Assembly: GCA_001724025.1 (NCBI GenBank)
Contig: MEDJ01000025.1
Coordinates: 90,289-154,288 of the forward strand
Direction: 5' to 3'
Length of the DNA stretch: 64,000 nt
Origin: Acidobacteria bacterium SCN 69-37
GTDB taxonomy: Bacteria > Acidobacteriota > Vicinamibacteria > Vicinamibacterales > SCN-69-37
Under the pieces are notes generated by a model. That model searched no databases. It saw nothing but the letters and a program-made list of their open reading frames with translations, and was not told the DNA's origin. Of this stretch, positions 34,147 through 43,636 are shown piece by piece; the stretch's first letter is position 1, and every line of letters begins with the position of its first letter. Both the position numbers and the translations under genes were made by a program.

Positions 34147-36281
34147 CGCGCGTCTGCCCGCGATCCGTACAGCAGCCTGTAGTCCTCGGTCGTGCCGATG
34201 ATGCGCTTCACGTAGTTCTGCGTCTCCGGGAACGGAATGTCGTCGATGAACTCGTCGCGCGGCAGGCCTGGCCGCTCGGCACGCCAGCGATCGACACGGT
34301 TCTCGCCGGCGTTGTACGCCGCCAGGGCCGAGGCCCGATCCTGGCCGTAGCGACCGAGCAGTTCCGAGAGATACGCGGTCCCGAGCCGCACGTTGGTCTC
34401 CGGATCGACGAGCGCCGCCGGCGTGAAACCGGCGACACCGATCTTCCGCGCATACTGACGCCCTGTCGACGGCAGCAGCTGCATCAGACCGACGGCATTG
34501 GCCGACGACACGACGTCGGCCTGAAAGGTCGACTCCTGCGCCACGAGTGCCGTGACCAGGTATCGATCGAGATCGCGCGACTCGGCGTGGCGCCTGATGG
34601 TGTCGCCGTGGGCGACGGGGAAAATCACCTTCAGGAGACGTTCGGGCAGTGCCTCTCCCCCATCTGCCATAAACTGAGGATAGGCGCGTCGCATGGCGGT
34701 GATGCCCGGCCGGAGGTCGCCCTTGCGATTGAGCGCGTAGGCGACCGTTGCCTCGATGACCGGACTCGAACTGCCAGCTGCCTGCGCGCGCCGCAACTCT
34801 GCCACGGCATCGTCCCAGAGGCCGGCATCGAGCAGCGCCCTGACGAGTGCGGCGTTGGACGGCGGCGGACCGACAGCGATCGCGCGCGCCGGATTCCGCT
34901 CGCCGGCCACGGCCTCGGCCGGCGGCGGTGTGCCTGTCAGCGCCTGGTATGCCTGACTGGCCTGACGGCCATAGTAGGAGTTGCGATAGTCCGCCACGGT
35001 CCGCAGATACCAGAGCCGAGCGGTGTCGCGCTGGCCGAGCGCCTCGTACGCCCGAGCCGTCCAGTACAGCCACGAGGGCCGGTAATCGGAGCGCGGCATC
35101 GCGGTGACCGCCGGCTCGAACAGGCGGATGGTCTCGCGATAGTCATCGGCGCGGTATGCCCACCACCCGGCCCGCCACGACGCGCGGTCCGCAGACGCGC
35201 CCGTCGGGAATTTCGCGACCATCTCGGTGAACACGCGGGCGGCCTGTACGTCCTCGTCGGCCAGGATGTAGTGCGTGGCCAGGTCGTTCAACGCCGTCTC
35301 GGCGAGCGGGTGCGTGGCGTGGTCGCGCACGAAGCGCGCGACGCGCGCGGGATAGTCGGCACGCTTCAGCCCCCGCAGGGCCGTCAGCACGTAGTAGCCG
35401 GCTTCGGGACGATCGGCGGCGGGCGCCTGCGCCAGGTACGCGGTGAGCGCGGTCAGGCCGCGCTGATACCGCCCGAGGCGCACGTCGCACAGCGCCAGCC
35501 GGAACTCAACCAGTCGCCGATCGGCGCCGGTGCCCCGGCCGCGGATCGCCTCGTAGGCGCGAAACGCATCGCTCAGGCGGCGCGCGTCGTACAGGCGGGC
35601 GGCGCGGGCCAGTTCGCGCTCGACACTCTGATCGCCGCGCGTGACAGGCAACCGGGTGAACGCGGTTTCGGCCTCGCGCGCCTCGGCCGAGGCCGGGCGT
35701 TCGTAGTACAGCCTGTCGTAGACCTCGAGGGCCCGGCGCAAATCGCCCCCCTTCTCGGCCGCCTTCGCGAGGCGGAGCTGGACCGCCGACGACGAACCCG
35801 CCTGCAGTGTGTCGAGCCGCGTCCACGTCTCGACGGCCTCGCCCCACGCCTGTCGGGCCTCGAGCGCCTCGGCCAGCAGGAACAGGGCCGACTCACCGAG
35901 GTAGCCGGAGCCCGAGGCGTCGGCGACCTCTCGTGCGATTGCCGCGGCGTCTTCGGCGCGGTCGAGGGCCAGCGCCGCCCGACCGCGGTGCAGCGCGACA
36001 TACGGCGCCACGACCGGCGGCACGCGTGCGGCCTCGAACGTTGCCAGCGCGTCGGCGGCCTGTCCCGCGGCGAGCCAGGTCACGGCCAGCCCTATGGGCG
36101 ATGCCGGATCGGGATCGCGGGCCGGCGCAAGCCACAGGTCGCTCTCCGCCCAGGCCCGAGTCGCGGCGGCCGACGCCTCCGGTACGGACGATAGATCCGG
36201 CTCACCGGATCGCGAGGACCACGACAGGTACCCGGCCGCGATCACCGTGACCACCGCCGATATGCGCAGGAACGATGTCAT
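34143..36281 (-). CDS. Slt70-like soluble lytic murein transglycosylase with TPR repeats
   Basis: A 712-residue periplasmic enzyme. After an N-terminal membrane or signal segment (5-20), residues 40-540 form a superhelix of TPR-like helical repeats. The C-terminal Slt domain (about 560-710) holds the catalytic glutamate in ALVAQESTFQADVVSSANAV, the GLMQLLPSTGRQYA motif and the YLSELLGRYGQ...ALAAYNAGE motif. It cuts glycan strands with anhydro-muropeptide formation. The start at 36281 excludes an in-frame run into the neighbouring gene. It lies between a GAF-like gene (13 bp upstream) and the aminotransferase (4-bp overlap). Confidence 0.9.
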   Translation of the reverse strand: MTSFLRISAVVTVIAAGYLSWSSRSGEPDLSSVPEASAAATRAWAESDLWLAPARDPDPASPIGLAVTWLAAGQAADALATFEAARVPPVVAPYVALHRGRAALALDRAEDAAAIAREVADASGSGYLGESALFLLAEALEARQAWGEAVETWTRLDTLQAGSSSAVQLRLAKAAEKGGDLRRALEVYDRLYYERPASAEAREAETAFTRLPVTRGDQSVERELARAARLYDARRLSDAFRAYEAIRGRGTGADRRLVEFRLALCDVRLGRYQRGLTALTAYLAQAPAADRPEAGYYVLTALRGLKRADYPARVARFVRDHATHPLAETALNDLATHYILADEDVQAARVFTEMVAKFPTGASADRASWRAGWWAYRADDYRETIRLFEPAVTAMPRSDYRPSWLYWTARAYEALGQRDTARLWYLRTVADYRNSYYGRQASQAYQALTGTPPPAEAVAGERNPARAIAVGPPPSNAALVRALLDAGLWDDAVAELRRAQAAGSSSPVIEATVAYALNRKGDLRPGITAMRRAYPQFMADGGEALPERLLKVIFPVAHGDTIRRHAESRDLDRYLVTALVAQESTFQADVVSSANAVGLMQLLPSTGRQYARKIGVAGFTPAALVDPETNVRLGTAYLSELLGRYGQDRASALAAYNAGENRVDRWRAERPGLPRDEFIDDIPFPETQNYVKRIIGTTEDYRLLYGSRADAR

Positions 36282-36294
36282 CGGCGTCCTCCAC

Positions 36295-37011
36295 TCACGA
36301 GGGGCTCGACAGCACCTCGACCGTCCGCAGAGAGGTGACGTTCTCGAGCCGCGCCGAGGCGTGCCGCACCAGCACCTCCACCTGCTCGGTCCAGACAGGC
36401 TCGCCGGGCTCGTGTGGCTGACGTGCGGCGCCCTCGGCGAAGACGATCGCCACCGTCTGCTGCGCGAGCACGAGTGGCATGGCCAGACCCACGCGACCGG
36501 GCAGCACGCGCAGGAACGCCGGCCGCGATCGTTCGGTGCGCGGCGTCGGCGGTTCGAGCGGTGCGGTGCACTTCGTCTCGACCACACTGGCCAGGAGTGG
36601 CGAGGCGTCGATCCGGAGATCCCCGGGCACCGAGGCCGCGTCGTACCCGTGGTGCCTGTAGCTGCGCAGCCACTCACCATCGACGAGCAGCACGACGGAT
36701 CGCGCGGCCTCGGCCGCGGCCCCCTCCGCCAGCGCGTCGAGCACCCCGCGCAGGGTGGTGGCCTCGTCGAGCCGGCGCACGGCCGCGATGACGCGCGAGA
36801 TCAGGTCGTGCCGCGCATGCACGCCCCCGCGTCCCACGGCACGGGCCACCTCGATGGCCGCCCGCTCGACCGGCACGAGTCCCGTAGCCTGATCCTCGCG
36901 CGCGAACTGCAGCAGTTCAGCCGCCAGGCTCTCGAGCCGCGCATCGATATCCTGCCGCACCTGCGCCAGAAATCGATCGACCGCATCGCGAATCTGCTGT
37001 TCGCTGGGCAT
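36295..37011 (-). CDS. GAF-domain-like protein of unknown function
   Basis: A 238-residue cytoplasmic protein without signal or membrane segment. The N-terminal 60 residues are helical (AVDRFLAQVRQDIDARLESL). Residues about 70-225 resemble a GAF sensor domain: LISRVIAAVRRLDEATTLRG, SVVLLVDGEWLRSY, AFLRVLPGRVGLAMPLVLAQ and the final VEVLVRHASARLENVT helix. There is no output domain, so it may work by binding a partner. It probably shares a transcript with the lytic transglycosylase. Confidence 0.65.
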   Translation of the reverse strand: MPSEQQIRDAVDRFLAQVRQDIDARLESLAAELLQFAREDQATGLVPVERAAIEVARAVGRGGVHARHDLISRVIAAVRRLDEATTLRGVLDALAEGAAAEAARSVVLLVDGEWLRSYRHHGYDAASVPGDLRIDASPLLASVVETKCTAPLEPPTPRTERSRPAFLRVLPGRVGLAMPLVLAQQTVAIVFAEGAARQPHEPGEPVWTEQVEVLVRHASARLENVTSLRTVEVLSSPS

Positions 37012-37087
37012 GGTTACTGATTATAGAAGGCTGAGAGGCTGCAGGCGGGGAGGAGGCGGGAAGGCGGGAAGCAAGGCAAGGCGGGAA

Positions 37088-37133
37088 GCGACAGGCGGGG
37101 AGGAGGCCTTCCGGCCTCCTCCCCGCCTGTCGC
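37088..37133. terminator. Perfect 21-bp-arm hairpin after the xylA operon
   Basis: Arms 37088-37108 and 37113-37133 are perfectly complementary around a TTCC loop (centre AGGCCTTCCGGCCT). Outer arms AAGGCTGAGAGGC (37027-37039) and GCCTCCCAGCCTT (37131-37143) also match with one mismatch, and the AGGCGGGGAGGAGGC unit is duplicated at 37043 and 37093. It ends within a few bases of the xylA stop. There is no T-tract, so factor-independent termination is not certain; it could also be a dispersed element. Confidence 0.6.
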
Positions 37134-37142
37134 CTCCCAGCC

Positions 37143-38309
37143 TTATCTGACTCCCAGCAGCACTTCGATCGTCAGCTGGTCGAGCTTCTCGTACGCGAGG
37201 CCGCGCGCGGCGATCTTGGTGCGATCGAGCGACGCGTTGAGCACGGTGTCGCGCTGCGCGGCCGAGTAGGTGCCCACGGCCGGTGCGGGATCGACGGACT
37301 CGTGCGCGGCCTGGACGATCGCCTGGATCTCCTTGTCCGCGTTCCACCGCTTCGCCTTTTCCTTGAGGATCAGGTACGTGCGCATGCAGCCGCGTGCGAA
37401 GTCCTTGACGCCCTCGTAGTCCTCGGTGCGGTACGCATGCGCGTCGAAGTGGCGCGGGCCGTCGTAGCCGACGTCCTCGAGGAACTTGACGAGGAAGAAG
37501 GCGTTCTTCGGGTTGGCCGCGCCGAAGCGGAAGTCCTGATCGTACCGGCCGATGACCTGATCGTTCAGGTCGATGTGGAACAGCTTGCCGGCCTCCCAGG
37601 CCTGCGCCACCGCGTGCGTGAAGTTCAGGCCCGCCATGGTCTCGTGTGCCACCTCGGGGTTGACACCCACCAGCTCGGGATGCGCCAGGGTCGGGATCAG
37701 GCCGAGGTAGTTGCCCGTCGTGGCCATGTAGATGTCGCCGCGCGGCTCATTCGGCTTCGCCTCGAGCGCGAACCGGTAGCCGTACTTCCTGTCGATCGAG
37801 TACTCGCACAGGAAGTCGATCGCGCTGCGCAGCCGCTTCACCGCATCGTCGGCACGACGGCAGGCGTCGGTCTCCGTGCCCTCGCGACCGCCCCACAGCA
37901 CGAAGGTCTTCGCGCCGAGTTCGGCGCCGAGATCCATCGCGCGCATCGTCTTCTGCACGGCATAGGCGCGCACGGCCGGATCGTTGGCCGTGAACGCACC
38001 GTCCTTGAACACCGGATCGGTGAACAGCGACACGGTCGCCATCGGGACGACGAGGCCGTGCTGCTCGCAGGCCTTCTTGAAGTTGCGAACGATCGTGTCG
38101 CGCTCGCTCGGCGTGGCGTCGATCGGCACGAGATCGTTGTCGTGCAGGTTCACACCCCAGGCCCCCACGTCGCCGAGCATGGCCGCGGCGTCCACGGGAT
38201 CGAGCACCGGGCGCACTTCGGTCCCGAACGGATCGCGTCCGCGGTTGGCAACGGTCCAGAGACCAAAGGAGAACTTGTGTTCGGGACGTGGGGTATACGA
38301 ATCCGACAT
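37143..38309 (-). CDS. xylA: Xylose isomerase (short, class I type)
   Basis: A 388-residue TIM-barrel enzyme interconverting D-xylose and D-xylulose (or related aldose/ketose pairs) with two divalent metals. The catalytic His is H56 in NLHDND, followed by D59; [13 protein letters not shown] holds the metal-binding glutamate and lysine, and FHIDLNDQ and RHFDAHAYR supply further ligands. Length and the N-terminus fit the short actinobacterial-type class rather than the 440-residue class. A GAGAGG ribosome binding site precedes the ATG. It is the last gene of the operon, 9 bp after xylB. Confidence 0.95.
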   Translation of the reverse strand: MSDSYTPRPEHKFSFGLWTVANRGRDPFGTEVRPVLDPVDAAAMLGDVGAWGVNLHDNDLVPIDATPSERDTIVRNFKKACEQHGLVVPMATVSLFTDPVFKDGAFTANDPAVRAYAVQKTMRAMDLGAELGAKTFVLWGGREGTETDACRRADDAVKRLRSAIDFLCEYSIDRKYGYRFALEAKPNEPRGDIYMATTGNYLGLIPTLAHPELVGVNPEVAHETMAGLNFTHAVAQAWEAGKLFHIDLNDQVIGRYDQDFRFGAANPKNAFFLVKFLEDVGYDGPRHFDAHAYRTEDYEGVKDFARGCMRTYLILKEKAKRWNADKEIQAIVQAAHESVDPAPAVGTYSAAQRDTVLNASLDRTKIAARGLAYEKLDQLTIEVLLGVR

Positions 38310-38318
38310 GGAAACCTC

Positions 38319-39824
38319 TCAGGACTGGGAAGAGGCGCCCTGGTACACGGACCGGAGCGCAGGATAGACACGTTGGAACTCGGCGTATCGACGATCGAGC
38401 ACCGGCACGGCCGCCGCATCGGGTGCGGTCACGTCCTTCGTGCGGACCACCGCGTCGCAGGCGGCATCGACCGTCGGCCAGATACCGGCGCCCACGCCGG
38501 CGAGCAGCGCCGCACCGTACGCGGCACCTTCCTCGGCCACGACGGTCTCGACCGCGTGCTGATAGACGGCCGCCTGGATACCGCGCCAGAGCGACGACCG
38601 CGCGCCGCCCCCGCCGACACGCACGCGCGTCACCGGGACCTGCAACTCGTCGAAAATGCCGAAGCTGTCGCGCAGGCTGAACGCCACGCCCTCGAGCACC
38701 GCGCGCGTGACGTGGCCGCGCGTGTGGCTGGCCGCCAGGCCGAGCAGCGCGGCGCGCACGTCCGGATCGGTGTGCGGTGTGCGCTCGCCCATCAGGTACG
38801 GCGCCCAGATCACGCCATCGGCTCCCGCCGGCACCGCGGCAGCCTCCTTCGTCATCTGCTCGTACGCCGCATCGTCGTGACCGACGCCCCACTGATCGCG
38901 AAGCCAGCGCAGCGACAGTCCCGCCGCCTGGGTGACGCCCATCACGTGCCAGCGTCCGGGAATCGCGTGGCAGAACGTGTGGATCCGCCCCTTGCGATCG
39001 AGCGCCGGTCGTTCCGTGGCCGCGAACACCACACCCGACGTACCGATGGTGACCGACACCGTGCCCGGCGCCGTGATGCCCATGCCGACCGCGCCGGCTG
39101 CCTGATCCCCCGCGCCGGCCACGATCGGCGTACCGGCCACGAGGCCGAGCGTTGCTGCCGCCTCGGCCGAGAGCGTCGCGCTGACGGCCGGCGACTCGAA
39201 GACCTCCGGCAGGATCGCGCGATCGATGTCACAGGCCGCGAGCATCTCGTCCGACCACTGCCGCTTCGCGACGTCGAGCATCAGCGTGCCCGACGCGTCG
39301 GCTACGTCAATCGCGTGCGCGCCGCTCAGCTTGAACCGCACGTAGTCCTTCGGCAGCAGGACGTGCCGCACGCGCGCCCAGATCTCCGGCTCGTGCGTGC
39401 GCACCCACAGCAGCTTGGTCAACGTGAAGTTCGTGAGCGCCGGGTTCGACGTCAGCTCGAGCAGCCGCGACGGCCCGACCGTGCGATCGAGCCAGCGGCA
39501 CTCCTCGGCCGTGCGCTGATCGCACCAGATGATCGACGGCCGCAGCACCTGGCCGTGCGCGTCGAGCAGCACGGCCCCGTGCATCTGGCCGGACAGGCCA
39601 ATTGCCTGGATGTCGGCGGCCTTCAGGCCACTGGCGGCCAGCGCCGCTGTCGTGGCGCCAACCGCCGCCTGCCACCAGTCGGCCGGGTCCTGTTCGGCCC
39701 AGGCCGGCCCCGGTGACGCAAAGGGCACGTGAGGTTTCGTCGACGACGCCACGATGGTGCCGGCGTCATCGACCACGAGCGCGCGCGAGCCGCTCGTCCC
39801 GATGTCGATGCCGAGGACAGGAAT
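38319..39824 (-). CDS. xylB: Xylulokinase, apparent ATT start
   Basis: A 501-residue FGGY-family kinase that phosphorylates D-xylulose. The phosphate-1 motif PVLGIDIGTSGSRALVVDD is at the very N-terminus, followed by GLSGQMHGAV with W-C-D-Q-R, the GAGDQAAGAVGMG motif and VRVGGGGARSSLWRGI. There is no ATG, GTG or TTG in frame between the upstream gene's stop and this motif; GAGGAG ends 6 nt before ATT at 39824. An ATC at 39827 is too close to the Shine-Dalgarno. It stands between the TIM-barrel isomerase gene and xylA. Confidence 0.93.
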   Translation of the reverse strand: MPVLGIDIGTSGSRALVVDDAGTIVASSTKPHVPFASPGPAWAEQDPADWWQAAVGATTAALAASGLKAADIQAIGLSGQMHGAVLLDAHGQVLRPSIIWCDQRTAEECRWLDRTVGPSRLLELTSNPALTNFTLTKLLWVRTHEPEIWARVRHVLLPKDYVRFKLSGAHAIDVADASGTLMLDVAKRQWSDEMLAACDIDRAILPEVFESPAVSATLSAEAAATLGLVAGTPIVAGAGDQAAGAVGMGITAPGTVSVTIGTSGVVFAATERPALDRKGRIHTFCHAIPGRWHVMGVTQAAGLSLRWLRDQWGVGHDDAAYEQMTKEAAAVPAGADGVIWAPYLMGERTPHTDPDVRAALLGLAASHTRGHVTRAVLEGVAFSLRDSFGIFDELQVPVTRVRVGGGGARSSLWRGIQAAVYQHAVETVVAEEGAAYGAALLAGVGAGIWPTVDAACDAVVRTKDVTAPDAAAVPVLDRRYAEFQRVYPALRSVYQGASSQS

Positions 39825-39836
39825 GATCGACTCCTC
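39822..39836 (-). promoter_or_regulatory. Shine-Dalgarno and ATT start of xylB
   Basis: GAGGAG (39836-39831) is followed by 6 nt and ATT (39824-39822), then CCT GTC CTC GGC. Homologues usually read Met-Pro-Val-Leu-Gly at this place, so a single ATG-to-ATT difference explains the site. It may be real, or a single-base error. Confidence 0.65.
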
Positions 39837-39849
39837 GTGAAAACGGTCG

Positions 39850-41091
39850 CTAGGACCGGTACGCCTGCCGGCCGATGCCCTGGGCCGGAATGCCCTGCGC
39901 GGCCAGCACCTCGTGCTGGAGCGCATACATGTTCGCCGCGGCCTGATCGATCGCCCGCACGAACGCGATCGATCCCTGCAGGATCGGCGTGAGCCGCGCC
40001 TTGTCCTGGATGCGCGCCTTCGGGTACTCGTGCTCGACCACCAGGTGCGTGTTGGCCACGTCGAGCGAGAGCAGTTCGCGCGCGGCGAGCTGATGATCGA
40101 GCCAGTCGACCGTGCGGTTCTGCAGGTAGGCCAGCGGGTCGTGCTTCGCCGTGCCCGGCAGTTCGTGTTCACACAGGACGACCTGCTTCTTCCAGGCATT
40201 GGCCTGATCGGCCGGGTTGGGCGACGGTTCGCCGTCCTTCCAGTCGCCACGCTCGATCGTCTGGCCGCCGTAGCCCCACGCCGACACGCCGACGGGGTCG
40301 ATGACCTGCCCCTTCACGTGGAACCCGCCGATGAGGAAGCCGTAGCCCTGATCCTTCAGATACTGGAAGATCGAGCGCGTGTCCTGCCCCATCAGGATCG
40401 CGTGCGACGGATCGTAGTGGATGCGGAAGTTGTCGCCCACACCGTGCTTCTCGCAGATGCGGTGGAGGGCAATCCACGGGCCCGGGGCGTACGCGATGTT
40501 GTTGTGAAACAGGTCCGTCGTGTTCCAGCCCGGCATCGGGCACTGCTCGACGCGGTAGGTGATGCCGCGCGCCTTGGCTTCCTTCAGGAGCGGGATGAAC
40601 CAGTTCTCGAAATCGACGAGGTTCTGATCCATCGATCGCTCGATGTTCCGGCCGACGAAGCCACACACCGCATCGACGCCGAGCAGCGCGGCGGCATCGA
40701 ACACGCGCAGCATGAAGTCGATCTTCTTCTTCCGGATCGCCGGGTCGTGATGGAGCAGGTTGTCGAAGTAGCCGAGGTCCGAGACGCCGATGCCCGTGGC
40801 GTCGAGGGCCGCGCGCACGCGCGTGGCGCGCACCTTGTCGAACGGCAGCCGCAGGTCGAGCGTGTTGGCCACCGGATCGAGCATCGCCTCGGCGGGCACG
40901 TCGCTCTCGCTCGGGTGCAGCGCGGACGAGATCTGCACGTAGCTGGCGCCGACCTCCTTCGCGAAGTCGAGCCACTCCTCGATGGCGCGGTCCGGATCGG
41001 GATCGCGGACCTCGCGCGGCGTGAGTTCCTGCAGGGCGGCCGTGAGCACGCCCACTTTCATGTACTTCGGGTCGAATGCCTTGGTTGCCAT
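39850..41091 (-). CDS. Sugar phosphate isomerase/epimerase family TIM-barrel protein
   Basis: A 413-residue protein of the AP-endonuclease-2 superfamily used as sugar isomerases or epimerases. The N-terminal strand [15 protein letters not shown] and later [16 protein letters not shown] and [14 protein letters not shown] segments carry the acidic and histidine residues expected for metal binding. The C-terminus [14 protein letters not shown] is typical. It starts one base into the stop of the upstream oxidoreductase (TGATG) and precedes xylB by 25 bp. The actual sugar is not known; operon context points to an aldose or its oxidised derivative. Confidence 0.85.
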   Translation of the reverse strand: MATKAFDPKYMKVGVLTAALQELTPREVRDPDPDRAIEEWLDFAKEVGASYVQISSALHPSESDVPAEAMLDPVANTLDLRLPFDKVRATRVRAALDATGIGVSDLGYFDNLLHHDPAIRKKKIDFMLRVFDAAALLGVDAVCGFVGRNIERSMDQNLVDFENWFIPLLKEAKARGITYRVEQCPMPGWNTTDLFHNNIAYAPGPWIALHRICEKHGVGDNFRIHYDPSHAILMGQDTRSIFQYLKDQGYGFLIGGFHVKGQVIDPVGVSAWGYGGQTIERGDWKDGEPSPNPADQANAWKKQVVLCEHELPGTAKHDPLAYLQNRTVDWLDHQLAARELLSLDVANTHLVVEHEYPKARIQDKARLTPILQGSIAFVRAIDQAAANMYALQHEVLAAQGIPAQGIGRQAYRS

Positions 41092-42254
41092 CAGTATTCC
41101 ACCTTCGTCCAGACGCTGCCGGCACGCGCGCTCTTCAGGATCGCGTCGACGACGGCGTTGGCGCGATAGCCGTCCTCGAACGTCGCGAAGGCCGGCGGCG
41201 TCGGCTCCTTCGGGCTCTTGCCCGCCTGGATGGTGCGGTAGATATCGCCCATGATGTTGCTGAACGCATCCGCCCACGCTTCCTGATGACCGCCCGGCAG
41301 GTGCGCGTAGTGCCGCACCTCGGGATCGAGCAGGCCCGGATCCTTCACGAGGATTTCGCTCGGCTTGTCGCGGTGGCCGATCCACAGCTCGTTCTGCTGC
41401 TCCTGCTGCCACTTGATCGAGGCTTCCGATCCGCAGACCTCGAACATCAGGTCGTTCTTGTGTCCCGAGCAGACCTGCCCGGCCGTGAAGACACCCTTGG
41501 CCCCGTTGTCGAAGCGGATGAGCACCGAGGCCAGATCCTCGACCGTGATGTCGATGAGATCGAACTCCTCGTTGGCCGACGCCGCGGCGAACGCCTCGCG
41601 GCGGCCACGCGGCTTCTTGCGCTGCGGCACGACGGTCGTGATGTCTCCGAGCACGTGCGTGATCCGGAGGCCGGTCACGTGCTGTACCAGGTCGCACCAG
41701 TGCGATCCGATGTCCCCCAGCGCCGACGACTCGCCGCCCTTGTCGGGTTCGAGGCGCCACGAGTAGTCCGTGTCGCGCAGCAGCCAGTCCTGGATGTAGT
41801 GCCCGTAGACGAAGTTCGGCTTGCCGATGCGGCCCTTGGCAATCGCGACGCGCGCCTGCTGCACGAGCGGGTTGCCGCGGTACGAGAACGTCACACCGTT
41901 GAACACGCCGGCCTTCGCCGCCTGGTCACGCAGCTGGCGGGCCTGGTCGGCGGTGAGCGCCAGCGGCTTGTCGGAAACGACGTGCTTGCCCGCGGCGATG
42001 ATGGCGGCGTTGACGGGATAGTGCAGGAAGTTCGGCGTCGCGTTGTGAACCACGTGGACGTCGGGGTCCTTGAGCATCTCCTCGTAGTTGCCGTACGCCT
42101 TCGGCACGCTCAGCTGGTCCGCCTTCTCGCGCGCGAGGGCCTCGTTCATGTCGGCCACGGCGACGATGTCGACGAAGCCCAGTCGACGGACGGCGTTGAT
42201 GTGTTGCGGCCCGATGAATCCGGCGCCAACGATGCCCATTCCGATTCGCTTCAC
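41091..42254 (-). CDS. Gfo/Idh/MocA-family NAD(P)-dependent oxidoreductase
   Basis: A 387-residue sugar or inositol dehydrogenase. Rossmann motif [17 protein letters not shown] at the N-terminus, [11 protein letters not shown], the catalytic-region lysine in VVSDKPLA (DKP for the usual EKP), and a C-terminal GFO/IDH domain with [16 protein letters not shown]. The GTG at 42254 follows a GTGAGGGG ribosome binding site. First gene of the four-gene sugar operon; LacI-type operator sequences lie 50 bp upstream. Substrate unknown. Confidence 0.9.
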   Translation of the reverse strand: MKRIGMGIVGAGFIGPQHINAVRRLGFVDIVAVADMNEALAREKADQLSVPKAYGNYEEMLKDPDVHVVHNATPNFLHYPVNAAIIAAGKHVVSDKPLALTADQARQLRDQAAKAGVFNGVTFSYRGNPLVQQARVAIAKGRIGKPNFVYGHYIQDWLLRDTDYSWRLEPDKGGESSALGDIGSHWCDLVQHVTGLRITHVLGDITTVVPQRKKPRGRREAFAAASANEEFDLIDITVEDLASVLIRFDNGAKGVFTAGQVCSGHKNDLMFEVCGSEASIKWQQEQQNELWIGHRDKPSEILVKDPGLLDPEVRHYAHLPGGHQEAWADAFSNIMGDIYRTIQAGKSPKEPTPPAFATFEDGYRANAVVDAILKSARAGSVWTKVEY

Positions 42255-42286
42255 GCACCCCTCACTTTCCCGACAGGGGGCGGGCT

Positions 42287-42314
42287 GTTCCGCTCGGCCG
42301 CGGAACCGTTTCCA
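42287..42314. promoter_or_regulatory. Candidate LacI-family operator upstream of the sugar operon
   Basis: CGGAACCGTTTCCA (42301-42314) matches the LacI-family consensus TGGAAACGTTTCCA at 12 of 14 positions, with the characteristic central CG. It overlaps a second inverted repeat, GTTCCGC-N6-GCGGAAC (42287-42306). It sits between the start of the oxidoreductase gene and the end of the LacI-type regulator gene. No convincing -35/-10 pair was found nearby. Confidence 0.55.
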
Positions 42315-42373
42315 CCCCGATAAACACAAAGGCTTTCGAGTGGCCGATTGTATCGGATCTGACCGCGGCGCGC

Positions 42374-43471
42374 CTACTCGCCGGCGGCGGCGATCCCCGA
42401 TCTGACGACCGGCTGGATCCGCGGCCGATCGGCGGCGACCGGAGCCGGCCCGCTGCTCTCGCGCGGCACCAGCGTCATCCGGAACTGGATCTGCTCCACC
42501 GACCCGGGTTGCGCGATGGCCTCGAACAGCCGGCGGCAGGCCACGCGGCCCATGTCGCGAATCGGCTGTGCGACGGTCGTGAGCGACGGCCAGGAGATCG
42601 CGCCGAGCGGCAGGCCGTCGAAGCCGACGACCGACACGTCCTGCGGCACGCGCACGCCACGCTCGTGCGCCACGCGCAGGAACCCGAGGGCCAGTGCGTC
42701 ATTGGCGAACACGATGGCGGTCATCGGCAGCGGACGCCCGAGCAGCGCCTGCGCGAACGTCGTCCCGGCCTCGAGCGCCCAGCCGCCGCACGAGTAGACC
42801 AGCGCCGGGTCGAGCCGCAGGCGGCGCCGGGCGAGTCCCTCGCGGACGCCGCGCAGCCGGTGCCGGGAATCAATCGAGTGCGGCGGGCCGGCGGCAAACG
42901 CAACCCGCGTGTGGCCCAGGTCGGCCAGGTGCTCGGCCACGGTCACGCCGGCCTCGAAGTTGTTGCAGTGCAGGACCTGGACGTCCGCGAGCCGCTCGTC
43001 AGGTGCCACGGCCACGACCGGGAGGCGCACCACCGCGGCCTCGTGCAGGATCGCGCGGTCGCGCCGCTGCGTCTTCGCCAGGATCATCCCGTCCACCCGG
43101 CGGTCGCGAATCCACTCGAAGACCCGGGCCGGATCGTACCGGCCGAGCAGCTCGAGGCTCGCCAGCTGCAGGCTCGAATCGCGCGACGCTAGTTCCTCCT
43201 CGATGCCGAGCAGGACCTGCGTGAACCAGGGATCCTCGATCGAATCGACGACCACGCCGATACTGCCGCGTCGGCCGAGACTGAGATTCCGCGCCGTCCA
43301 CGATCGGCTGTACCCGAGCGTCTCGATGACTGTCGCCAGCCGGGCGCGGACTTCGGGACTGACGTAGTGCCCGTTGAGAAAACGGGAAACGGTGCTGACC
43401 GCGACGCCGGCCTGCGCGGCGACGATCGCGATGGTGGGCTTCTTGGAGCTGGCGGTGCGAGATGCGGCCAT
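42374..43471 (-). CDS. LacI-family transcriptional regulator
   Basis: A 365-residue repressor. N-terminal helix-turn-helix (about 12-60: IAIVAAQAGVAVSTVSRFLNGHYVS) with hinge helix, then a periplasmic-binding-protein-like effector domain (about 68-345) with IGVVVDSIEDPWFTQVLLGI and PQDVSVVGFDGLP. It lies immediately upstream of, and on the same strand as, the oxidoreductase-isomerase-xylB-xylA operon, with an operator-like site in between. It is therefore the likely local regulator; the inducing sugar is unknown. Confidence 0.92.
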   Translation of the reverse strand: MAASRTASSKKPTIAIVAAQAGVAVSTVSRFLNGHYVSPEVRARLATVIETLGYSRSWTARNLSLGRRGSIGVVVDSIEDPWFTQVLLGIEEELASRDSSLQLASLELLGRYDPARVFEWIRDRRVDGMILAKTQRRDRAILHEAAVVRLPVVAVAPDERLADVQVLHCNNFEAGVTVAEHLADLGHTRVAFAAGPPHSIDSRHRLRGVREGLARRRLRLDPALVYSCGGWALEAGTTFAQALLGRPLPMTAIVFANDALALGFLRVAHERGVRVPQDVSVVGFDGLPLGAISWPSLTTVAQPIRDMGRVACRRLFEAIAQPGSVEQIQFRMTLVPRESSGPAPVAADRPRIQPVVRSGIAAAGE

Positions 43472-43503
43472 AGGCGTCGGGATGGACGCATCATAGCCCT
43501 GCA

Positions 43504-43525
43504 GGGGCGACGCATGCGTCGCCCC
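43504..43525. repeat. 22-bp perfect palindrome
   Basis: GGGGCGACGC followed by its exact complement ATGC-GTCGCCCC forms a perfect palindrome flanked by CA and CTAC. It lies upstream of the LacI-type gene and 30 bp from the REP-like doublet at 43555. Similar GC-rich palindromes occur as dispersed elements in other phyla; this is from general familiarity, not a search. Confidence 0.6.
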
Positions 43526-43554
43526 CTACGTTTACCGACGGACCACTGATGCCC

Positions 43555-43612
43555 GGAGCCCCGAGGCTTCAGCCTCGGGGGACGCTCCCTGGGGCTGAAG
43601 CCCCAGGGCTCC
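43555..43612. repeat. REP-like doublet: GGCTTCAGCC and GGCTGAAGCC hairpins
   Basis: Two perfect hairpins in opposite orientation: 43559-43580 with centre CTTCAG and 43587-43608 with centre CTGAAG. The pair is bounded by GGAGCC on the left and GGCTCC on the right. Same design as 52317-52373. It lies downstream of the peroxiredoxin gene. Confidence 0.85.
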
Positions 43613-43636
43613 GAAGATCCGCCGCCCGCGGCCTGC

